A stretch of 13,164 nt of DNA, taken from positions 1-13,164 of the forward strand of contig JBBQBV010000107.1 of assembly GCA_038318085.1 (NCBI GenBank), given 5' to 3'. Shown piece by piece: positions 6,487-11,791 of the stretch. Position 1 is the stretch's first letter; each line of letters opens with the position of its first letter. The translations under genes and the position numbers were made by a program. The stretch comes from DATLGB01 sp038318085 (GTDB lineage Bacteria > Actinomycetota > Thermoleophilia > Solirubrobacterales > Solirubrobacteraceae). A model generated the notes under the pieces. The model worked only from the letters and a program-made list of their open reading frames with translations. It ran no database searches and was not told the DNA's origin.

Positions 6487-6492
6487 TACCCT
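6487..6492 (+). promoter_or_regulatory. -10 element (TACCCT) for the lipoprotein gene
   Basis: TACCCT fits TANNNT and is followed by six bases and the GTG at 6499. A CTGACA at 6459-6464 resembles a -35 but is 22 bases away, longer than the usual 16-19. The 70-bp spacer between the two divergent genes would hold both promoters and could allow joint control of polyamine uptake and breakdown. Confidence 0.45.
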
Positions 6493-6498
6493 GAGCGC

Positions 6499-7683
6499 GT
6501 GCTCCGGGTCACGCTGGCCGCCCTCGTCGTCTCCCTGCTCGTCGCCGGGTGCGCGGCCGAGGATCCGACTCCCGGGCCCCGGGTGACCGTCCCGCCGGGC
6601 ATCAAGCCGGTGCGCACCGTCGGCGCGCCGGAGGACAGGCTCGCGCTGCTCGCCCCGTCCGGCTACGCGGCGGACACGGCCGGCTTCGCCCGCACCACCG
6701 GGTGCGCGGTCGCCGTCCGGCGCGTGTCGACCTCCGATCAGGTGGTGCGCCTGCTCTCTGCGGGCCGCTACGACGGCGCGCTCGGCACGGGGGACGCGAT
6801 GGTTCGGCTGATCGCCGCCGGTGAGATCGCGCCGGTCAACACGGCGCTCGTGCCCAACTACCGCGACGTCTTCGACGGACTCAAGCAGCAGCCCTACAAC
6901 TCCGTGGGCGGCCAGATGTTCGCGCTGCCCGTGGGCCGGGCGGCCGACCTGCTGACCTGGCGGCGGAACACGATCCCCGGCACGCTGGGCAACCTCGGCG
7001 CGATCTTCGACCCCGCCCAGGCGGCGTCCTACGGCGGGCAGATCACGGTCCCAGACGATCCGGCACAGATCGCCGAGGCCGCGGCGTGGCTGAGCCGGCA
7101 GCGCGAGGACCTGAAGATCACCGATCCCTACGAGCTCGACCGCCGGCAGTTCGACGCTGTGATCGACGTGCTGCGCCATCAGCAGCCCTACGTCCGCGAG
7201 TACTGGCGCAACCCGGCGGACGTGCGCGAGGCCTTCCAGCGCGACGAGGCGATCGTCGGCATGGCCCGGCAGGCGACCGTCGGGGAGCTGCAGGCGCGCT
7301 CGGCGCGCTCGGAGGCCGGGCCGGTCGACGCGATCCTGCCCGCCGGCTCGACGGGCAGGTCGCCGGCCTGGATGGTCGCCGCGAAGGCGCGGCACCCCAA
7401 TTGCATGTACCGCTGGCTGGACCACGCGCTCGATCCGCACGTCGACGCGCAGGTCGCGCTCGCCACCCGGATCGCGCCCGCCGTGAGCACGAGCTGCGAC
7501 GTGCTCGCGGCCGCCGGGCACAAGCAGCACTGCACGCTCTTTCACGCCGACGACGACGGCTACTACGAGCAGGCCTTGTACCGCACCAGCCCGAGCCGCG
7601 ACTGCGGCGACGCACGGGGTCGGGCGTGTCTGGACTGGGACGCCTGGATCAAGGCCTGGGCGGCTGTGCGGCGCGGAGGCTAG
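6499..7683 (+). CDS. Extracellular solute-binding lipoprotein, spermidine/putrescine (PotD/PotF)-like
   Basis: This is probably the surface-anchored binding protein of an ABC importer for polyamines. The 394-aa product begins with a lipoprotein signal: basic Arg3, a hydrophobic core and the lipobox LLVAGC, with Cys18 as the lipid-anchored residue. Residues about 75-230 follow the PotD pattern: a D-Q-V-V-R-L-L-S-A-G-R-Y-D segment, a domain with GTGDAMVRLIAAGEIAPVN, then the hinge YNSVGGQMFALPVGRAADLLTWRRN. The C-terminal third is unusual for the family, with Cys302, 333, 345, 369 and 377 (plus Cys69), enough for three disulfides in an exported protein. No permease or ATPase gene is in the window, so the transporter is encoded elsewhere or the protein has another role. 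The GTG start follows TACCCT by six bases. It diverges from the aminotransferase operon, which supports a polyamine ligand. Confidence 0.8.
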   Translation: MLRVTLAALVVSLLVAGCAAEDPTPGPRVTVPPGIKPVRTVGAPEDRLALLAPSGYAADTAGFARTTGCAVAVRRVSTSDQVVRLLSAGRYDGALGTGDAMVRLIAAGEIAPVNTALVPNYRDVFDGLKQQPYNSVGGQMFALPVGRAADLLTWRRNTIPGTLGNLGAIFDPAQAASYGGQITVPDDPAQIAEAAAWLSRQREDLKITDPYELDRRQFDAVIDVLRHQQPYVREYWRNPADVREAFQRDEAIVGMARQATVGELQARSARSEAGPVDAILPAGSTGRSPAWMVAAKARHPNCMYRWLDHALDPHVDAQVALATRIAPAVSTSCDVLAAAGHKQHCTLFHADDDGYYEQALYRTSPSRDCGDARGRACLDWDAWIKAWAAVRRGG

Positions 7684-7724
7684 AAGGCGATGTCGGCCGA
7701 GCCGCACAGCTCGGCGCCTTCTAG
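7680..7724 (+). terminator. Two-tier hairpin at the end of the lipoprotein gene, overlapping the ilvB promoter
   Basis: CTAGAAGGCG (7680-7689) pairs perfectly with CGCCTTCTAG (7715-7724). Inside, CCGAGC (7697-7702) pairs with GCTCGG (7709-7714) across a six-base loop, with a seven-base bulge on the left arm. The left arm contains the lipoprotein stop codon (7681-7683). The right arm shares three bases with the ilvB -10 hexamer. No T-tract follows. It probably terminates the lipoprotein transcript, but it could also be an operator. Confidence 0.55.
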
Positions 7725-7727
7725 AAT
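7722..7727 (+). promoter_or_regulatory. -10 element (TAGAAT) of the ilvBN operon
   Basis: TAGAAT matches TATAAT at five of six positions and is followed by seven bases and the ATG at 7735. This is the best -10/start pair in the window and decides the ilvB start. It leaves no leader, so classical attenuation by a leader peptide is excluded for this promoter. The hexamer overlaps the right arm of the hairpin at 7680-7724. Confidence 0.55.
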
Positions 7728-7734
7728 CCTGCGT

Positions 7735-9411
7735 ATGCGTGCCGTGGACGCCATCATGCACTGCCTGAAGGCCGAGGGCGTGGACGTCGTGTTCGGGTAT
7801 CCGGGCGGCGCCAACCTGCCCACCTACGACGCCCTCTACGACGCGGGGATCAAGCACATCCTCGTGCGCCACGAGGCCGGCGGCGGGCACGCGGCGGAGG
7901 GCTACGCGAAGGCGTCGGGCAAGGTCGGCGTGTGCTTTGCGACCTCCGGGCCGGGCGCGACGAACATCGTCACGCCGCTGACCGACGCGATGATGGACTC
8001 GGTCCCCGTGGTCTTCTTCACGGGCCAGGTCCGCACCGACCTGCTCGGCACGGACGGCTTCCAGGAGGCCGATACCTTCGGCATGACCCTGCCGTCGGTC
8101 AAGCACTCCTTCATGATCCAGCATCCGTCGCAGATCCCGCGGGCCGTGCACGAGGCCTTCCACATCGCGCGCACCGGCCGTCCCGGCCCGGTCCTGGTCG
8201 ACATGCCGACCGATTTAACCCGCGTGGAGATCGACTACGAGCCGGTGACCGACGTCCGGCTGCCCGGCTACCAGCCGACCACCGACGGCAACCAGAAGCA
8301 GATCCGCCTGGCCGCCAAGGCGCTGGCCAACGCGCGGCGCCCCGTACTCTACGCGGGCGGCGGCATCATCAACGCCGGCGCGTCGCAGCCGCTGCGCGAC
8401 CTGGCCGCATGCGACCGCTTCCCGGTGACCTGCACGCTGATGGGCCTGGGTGCCTTCCCCGCCCCGCACGAGCAGTGGCTCGGCATGCTCGGGATGCACG
8501 GGACCCGCGCCGCCAACTACGCGATGGACGAGGCCGACCTGATCGTGGCCTGCGGTGCCCGCTTCGACGACCGCATCACCGGCAAGCTCTCCGAGTTCGC
8601 TCCGCGCGCGAAGTTCATCCACATCGACATCGACCCGGCCGAGATCTCGAAGAACGTCCCGGCCCACATCCCGATCGTCGGCGATGCGCACAACGTCCTC
8701 GCCCGCCTGGTCGAGGAGTACGCCAAGCTCGACACCGATCCCGCGCGCCTGACGGACTGGTGGCAGCGCATCGAGCGCTGGCGCGGCCAGCACCCGCTGC
8801 GCTACGACGAGTCCGCGGACTCAGAGATCAAGCCCCAGCGGCTGATCGAGGCGCTCTACGAGGCCACGGGCGGCGAGGCGATCATCTGCTCGGACGTCGG
8901 CCAGCACCAGATGTGGACCGCGCAGTACTTCCACTTCACCGAGCCGCGCAAGTGGATCAACTCGGGCGGCCTGGGCACGATGGGCTTCGGCCTGCCGGCT
9001 GCGATGGGCGCCCAAATGGCCTGTCCGGACCAGCTCGTGGTCTGCGTCTCGGGCGACGGCTCGATCCAGATGAACGTCCAGGAGCTCGCGACGATCCGCG
9101 AGAACGACCTGCCGGTCAAGGTCGTGCTGATGAACAACGGCTTCCTCGGCATGGTGCGCCAGTGGCAGGAGCTCTTCTGGGAGCGGCGCTACTCGGCCGT
9201 GGACACGGGCCAGTGGCCCGACTTCCTCAAGCTCGCCGAGGCCTACGGGATCGCCGGGCACCGGCTGACCGAGAAGGCCACGCTGGTCGCGGATCTGCGC
9301 GCGATCCTGACGGCCGACGGACCCGCCTTCGTCGACGTCCGCGTCACCAAGGAGGAGAACACCTACCCGATGATCTCGCCCGGCGCCGCGGCGCGCGACA
9401 TGGTCGGCTGA
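7735..9411 (+). CDS. ilvB: Acetohydroxyacid (acetolactate) synthase, large catalytic subunit
   Basis: Condenses pyruvate with pyruvate or 2-oxobutyrate in the first common step of valine/leucine/isoleucine synthesis; uses TPP, Mg and FAD. The 558-aa product has the three expected domains. The N-terminal TPP domain has GYPGGANLP, catalytic Glu47 (RHEAGGGHAAEGYA), FATSGPGATN and GFQEADTFG. The central domain carries the FAD-contact stretch ACGARFDDRITGKL and the FIHIDIDPAEISKN block. The C-terminal TPP domain has G440-D-G442 leading to N467-N468 (the GDG-x-NN metal-binding motif) and the AHAS-specific RQWQELFWERRYS. The ATG at 7735 is preferred over an in-frame ATG at 7690: the latter lies inside the 7680-7724 hairpin and upstream of the TAGAAT -10 hexamer. 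ilvN follows within 30 bases. These landmarks make a catabolic acetolactate synthase or glyoxylate carboligase unlikely. Confidence 0.96.
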   Translation: MRAVDAIMHCLKAEGVDVVFGYPGGANLPTYDALYDAGIKHILVRHEAGGGHAAEGYAKASGKVGVCFATSGPGATNIVTPLTDAMMDSVPVVFFTGQVRTDLLGTDGFQEADTFGMTLPSVKHSFMIQHPSQIPRAVHEAFHIARTGRPGPVLVDMPTDLTRVEIDYEPVTDVRLPGYQPTTDGNQKQIRLAAKALANARRPVLYAGGGIINAGASQPLRDLAACDRFPVTCTLMGLGAFPAPHEQWLGMLGMHGTRAANYAMDEADLIVACGARFDDRITGKLSEFAPRAKFIHIDIDPAEISKNVPAHIPIVGDAHNVLARLVEEYAKLDTDPARLTDWWQRIERWRGQHPLRYDESADSEIKPQRLIEALYEATGGEAIICSDVGQHQMWTAQYFHFTEPRKWINSGGLGTMGFGLPAAMGAQMACPDQLVVCVSGDGSIQMNVQELATIRENDLPVKVVLMNNGFLGMVRQWQELFWERRYSAVDTGQWPDFLKLAEAYGIAGHRLTEKATLVADLRAILTADGPAFVDVRVTKEENTYPMISPGAAARDMVG

Positions 9412-9440
9412 GCGGCGTGGGCGACCCCGGGACCAAGGAG

Positions 9441-9974
9441 ATGCTGAGCCTGGAGGACCTCGAGGCCACGACGGGCTTTCGCACGGGCCGCAAGCACATC
9501 CTCTCGATCCTCGTCGAAAACCAGCCGGGGGTGCTCACCCGCGTCGCCGGCCTGTTCGCGCGCCGCGGCTTCAACATCGACACCCTCGTGGTCGGGCCCA
9601 CCGACGATCCCTCCCTGTCGCGCATCACGCTCACGCTCGACGGGGCGATGCACCCGATCGATCAGGTCACCAAGCAGCTGCACAAGCTCGTCAACGTGAT
9701 CAAGATCCGCGACCTCGAGCCAGAGGACACGATCGCCCGGGAGCTCGCGGTCTTCAAGATCTCCGTCGACGGCACCCAGCGCGCGGAGGTCATGCAGTTC
9801 GTCGACATCTTCGACGGCCGCATCATCGACGTCACGAAGCGCTCGATCGTCGTCGAGCTCGCCGCCGACGCCGACCGGGTGAAGGCGTTCGAGAAGCTCG
9901 TGCGGCCCTTCGGGCTGATCGAGATGGCCCAGACGGGCGAGATCGCGCTCGCCCGCGGCCGCGGCGAGACGTAG
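9441..9974 (+). CDS. ilvN: Acetohydroxyacid synthase, small regulatory subunit
   Basis: The ACT-domain regulatory partner of IlvB, which stimulates the enzyme and confers valine feedback inhibition. The 177-aa product has the canonical ACT domain (HILSILVENQPGVLTRVAGL, then RRGFNIDTLVVGPT, residues about 19-54), the VTKQLHKLVNVIKI segment (77-89) and the C-terminal domain beginning about residue 100 (ARELAVFKISVD through EMAQTGEIALARG). About 160-185 aa is normal for the family. The start is uncertain: ATG 9441 is directly abutted by AAGGAG (no spacing), while an in-frame GTG at 9417, five bases after the ilvB stop, would add eight residues (185 aa). Either way it is coupled to ilvB. The commonly adjacent ilvC is not the next gene here. 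Confidence 0.95.
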   Translation: MLSLEDLEATTGFRTGRKHILSILVENQPGVLTRVAGLFARRGFNIDTLVVGPTDDPSLSRITLTLDGAMHPIDQVTKQLHKLVNVIKIRDLEPEDTIARELAVFKISVDGTQRAEVMQFVDIFDGRIIDVTKRSIVVELAADADRVKAFEKLVRPFGLIEMAQTGEIALARGRGET

Positions 9975-10001
9975 TCACCGTCCTCACCGGTAGGCGGGAC
10001 G

Positions 10002-10021
10002 CTTACAGCTGGGCTGGTAAG
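10002..10021 (+). terminator. Hairpin downstream of ilvBN (candidate terminator)
   Basis: CTTAC (10002-10006) pairs with GTAAG (10017-10021). An inner AGC/GCT pairing closes a three-base TGG loop, with one bulged G. It lies 27 bases after the ilvN stop. There is no T-tract, as is common in high-GC actinobacteria. It could be an ilvBN terminator or simply mRNA 3'-end stabilisation. Confidence 0.35.
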
Positions 10022-10100
10022 GAAGGGGACGGGCACGTTCCGCACCCAGCTCACGCCGCGGCGACGGGGCGTTCCACACCCCGACGCGCGCCTGGGCCGT

Positions 10101-10135
10101 GGAACGTTGTGGTCGACAATCGACCTCTTCGTTTC
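10101..10135 (+). repeat. 35-base hairpin unit, copy 1
   Basis: Two-tier imperfect palindrome: outer GGAACG (10101-10106) against CGTTTC (10130-10135), a four-by-four internal loop, then inner GGTCGA (10111-10116) against TCGACC (10120-10125) around a three-base CAA loop. It matches copy 2 at 31 of 35 positions in direct orientation. The single outer-stem change (T for C) weakens its outer stem. Confidence 0.8.
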
Positions 10136-10151
10136 TAGGCCCGAGGTCCCT

Positions 10152-10186
10152 GGAACGTTATGGTCGATAGTCGACCTCTTCGTTCC
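10152..10186 (+). repeat. 35-base hairpin unit, copy 2
   Basis: Same architecture as copy 1, with a perfect outer stem, GGAACG (10152-10157) to CGTTCC (10181-10186), and an inner stem, GGTCGA (10162-10167) to TCGACC (10171-10176), around a TAG loop. Compared with copy 1, three of the four differences fall in loops (one in the internal loop, two in the apical loop). The paired bases are conserved except at one outer position, suggesting selection on structure or recent duplication. Confidence 0.8.
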
Positions 10187-10270
10187 GCCCCGCGCGCCGC
10201 ATCCGGGGTGTGGAACGAATCCGTGCTCGTCCCGACCAGCCCGCCGTTCGTTCGTCACGACGCTGCCCGC

Positions 10271-11710
10271 TCACGCGGAGACCGGCACCTGCGCACCGAC
10301 GCCCCCCGGCTCCGCGGCCGGCGTCGGGCGGCGGCCCGGCACCAGCGTGGCCGCGAGCGCCCCGCCCGCGAGGACCGCGCAGCCGACCCAGAGGGCGGGC
10401 CCCACGCCCGTGATGAAGCTCGCGGGGGAGGCGTAGGACCCGTGGCCGGAGAACACCGCCGCCAGGATCGCGATGCCCATGACGCCGCCGACCTCGCGGA
10501 TGGCGTTGGTGGCGCCGGAGGCCTGGCCGGCCTCCACGGGCAGCACCGAGGACAGCACGGCGTTGGCGGCGGGTGCGAACACGAGCGCCATGCCGGTCCC
10601 GCCCATCACGAAGGCGGGGACGAACTCGCCGTAGGGCGTGTTCACGCTGACGACCGCGGCGATCCAGGCGATTGCCAGCGACTGCAGCGCCAGCCCGGCG
10701 ACCATCAACGGCCGCGAGCCGATGCGGTCGCTGAGCAGGCCGGCGATCGGCGCGATCAGCATCGGCATGCCCGTCCACGGCAGCGTGCGCAGCCCCGCCT
10801 CAAGCGCCGAGTAGTGCTGGACGGTCTGAAAGACCTGGGTGAGAAAGAAGATCGACCCGAAGATCCCGAAGTACATGACCAGCGAGACCGCGTTGGTGGC
10901 CGCGAAGCCGCGGGAGCGGAAGAAGCGCATGGGCAGCATCGGGTGCGCGGCCACGCGCGCCTCGTAGACGACGAAGGCGGCGAGGCTGCCGGCGCCGACC
11001 GCCAGCGCCGCGACGACTTGCGGTGAGCCCCAGCCCTGGCCGTTGCCGCGCACGATGCCGAACACGAGCCCGAGCAGACCGAGGCTGCCGAGCGCCAGGC
11101 CGCCGAAGTCCAGCTGCGGCGTCGGGCCGCGGCTCTCGGCCAGCCTGCGCCGGGCGACCGGGAGCAGGACGAGGCCAACGGGGACGTTGACCCAGAAGAT
11201 CCACTGCCAGTTGAGGCCCTCGACGACGGCGCCGCCGACCAGCGGGCCGAGCGCGACGCCGAGGCCGCTCACCCCCGACCACACGCCGAGCGCGACGCCG
11301 CGCCTGGTCGGCGGAAAGGTCTCGGAGAGCAGCGTCAGGGTGAGCGGGGCGACGATGGCGCCGCCGGCGCCCTGGACGGCGCGGGCGGCGATCAGCGCGC
11401 CTGTGGTCGGCGCGAGCGCGGCGAGCGCCGAGGCCGTCGTGAACACACCGAGCCCGATCAGGAACATCCGGCGGCGGCCGAAGCGATCACCGAGCGCGGC
11501 GGCGGGAAGCAACAGCACGGCAAACGACAGCGTGTAGGCGTTGACCGTCCACTCCAGCCCCTCGAGGCCGGCGCCGAGGTCGACGCGGATGGTCGGCAGC
11601 GCGGTCGAGACGACCAGGTTGTCCAGGGTGACCATGAACAGGGCAACGGAGACCACGGCCAGGGTCGCGACGCGCGATGCGGAGAGCTCGGGAGCGGCGG
11701 GGTGAGTCAT
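10271..11710 (-). CDS. MFS transporter of the DHA2 (EmrB/QacA, 14-helix) drug:H+ antiporter family
   Basis: A proton-driven exporter in the cytoplasmic membrane, likely for toxic organics or a metabolite. The 479-aa product, with about 14 hydrophobic helices, shows the family motifs: D1 with Asp30 (MVTLDNLVVSTALPTI), motif A GDRFGRRR (74-81) after helix 2, Arg110 in the AARAVQGAGGA helix-4 motif, and the antiporter motif C (GVWSGVSGLGVALGPLVGG, 142-160). Size fits DHA2. The ATG at 11710 follows a CATACT -10 hexamer by seven bases, and a GTAGT-G-ACTAC palindrome abuts that hexamer upstream, suggesting repression by a dimeric regulator of the MarR or TetR type. No regulator gene is present in the window. 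It diverges from isochorismate synthase, so export of a chorismate-derived product is a possible but unproven role. Confidence 0.93.
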   Translation of the reverse strand: MTHPAAPELSASRVATLAVVSVALFMVTLDNLVVSTALPTIRVDLGAGLEGLEWTVNAYTLSFAVLLLPAAALGDRFGRRRMFLIGLGVFTTASALAALAPTTGALIAARAVQGAGGAIVAPLTLTLLSETFPPTRRGVALGVWSGVSGLGVALGPLVGGAVVEGLNWQWIFWVNVPVGLVLLPVARRRLAESRGPTPQLDFGGLALGSLGLLGLVFGIVRGNGQGWGSPQVVAALAVGAGSLAAFVVYEARVAAHPMLPMRFFRSRGFAATNAVSLVMYFGIFGSIFFLTQVFQTVQHYSALEAGLRTLPWTGMPMLIAPIAGLLSDRIGSRPLMVAGLALQSLAIAWIAAVVSVNTPYGEFVPAFVMGGTGMALVFAPAANAVLSSVLPVEAGQASGATNAIREVGGVMGIAILAAVFSGHGSYASPASFITGVGPALWVGCAVLAGGALAATLVPGRRPTPAAEPGGVGAQVPVSA

Positions 11711-11717
11711 GAATCAC

Positions 11718-11723
11718 AGTATG
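11718..11723 (-). promoter_or_regulatory. -10 element (CATACT) of the MFS gene
   Basis: On the minus strand CATACT lies seven bases before the ATG at 11710, identical in sequence and spacing to the element before the aminotransferase at 6428. It is directly abutted upstream by the palindrome at 11724-11734. Confidence 0.45.
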
Positions 11724-11734
11724 GTAGTGACTAC
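11724..11734. promoter_or_regulatory. Palindromic operator candidate (GTAGT-G-ACTAC)
   Basis: A perfect 5-1-5 inverted repeat, with a further T/A match two bases outside each arm. It lies directly upstream of the MFS -10 hexamer, in the -10/-35 spacer. A repressor bound here would block RNA polymerase. The local base composition is much more AT-rich than the surroundings. MarR- and TetR-type regulators commonly use such sites; the cognate regulator is not in view. Confidence 0.5.
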
Positions 11735-11777
11735 TAACAATGTGTGTGGCACCGCCCACACACCGGGGCGGCGCGCC

Positions 11778-11783
11778 TAGGCT
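11778..11783 (+). promoter_or_regulatory. Possible -10 element (TAGGCT) for the isochorismate synthase gene
   Basis: TAGGCT fits TANNNT and is followed by eight bases and the ATG at 11792, slightly longer than the other pairs. No Shine-Dalgarno sequence precedes the ATG. The 81-bp gap to the MFS start would hold both divergent promoters. Confidence 0.35.
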
Positions 11784-11791
11784 GAACGTAG

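Larger units (their letters stand above)
10070..10217. repeat. 148-bp mirror-symmetric palindromic element (REP-doublet/BIME-like or tiny MITE-like)
   Basis: The ends are a perfect 14-bp inverted repeat: CGTTCCACACCCCG (10070-10083) and CGGGGTGTGGAACG (10204-10217). Within it CGTTCC/GGAACG hexamers at 10070, 10101, 10130 (one mismatch), 10152, 10181 and 10212 are spaced 31, 29, 22, 29 and 31. This is exactly symmetric about 10143.5. Each arm is a 14-bp end, a 17-base spacer and a 35-base hairpin unit, and the arms are separated by 16 bases. No ORF is contained. Lying between convergent genes, it could terminate both. The structure also fits a mobile palindromic repeat. Copy number elsewhere in the genome is unknown. 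Confidence 0.8.
9975..10270. other. 296-base non-coding region between ilvN and the MFS gene
   Basis: No frame here looks coding; the open frames crossing it are antisense extensions of neighbours. It holds a small hairpin just after ilvN (10002-10021), a solitary CGTTCCGCACCC motif at 10036-10047, the 148-bp palindromic element (10070-10217), and about 50 unremarkable bases before the MFS stop codon. As the 3' ends of ilvN and the MFS gene converge here, it is expected to contain bidirectional transcription termination. Confidence 0.6.

Noticed and set aside
4668..6494. 608-aa plus-strand open frame
   Set aside because: Antisense to the well-supported dehydrogenase and aminotransferase; low-complexity composition without motifs.
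6418..8163. 581-aa minus-strand open frame
   Set aside because: Antisense to the lipoprotein and ilvB, both with clear family motifs.
7932..9416. Upstream part of the long plus-strand frame that ends with ilvN, as a giant fused protein
   Set aside because: Upstream of ilvN it reads an out-of-frame, Arg-rich translation of ilvB; only the ACT-domain portion after about 9417 is coding.
10101..10186. Two 35-base repeats separated by a 16-base spacer, resembling a minimal CRISPR array
   Set aside because: Only two imperfect copies, a spacer too short, internal two-tier palindromes, and an overall mirror symmetry reaching 14-bp terminal inverted repeats; no cas genes are present.
9662..10258. 198-aa minus-strand open frame containing a duplicated KRS-IDHNVP peptide
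   Set aside because: The peptide repeat is only the translation of the duplicated 35-base hairpin, and the rest runs antisense through ilvN, whose coding frame is certain.
6499..11791. A new defence or natural-product system spanning the accessory-looking genes
   Set aside because: All larger genes fall in known metabolic or transport families; there is no nuclease, helicase, toxin, RiPP precursor or synthase module. The novel signal is in the non-coding repeat, not in a multi-gene system.
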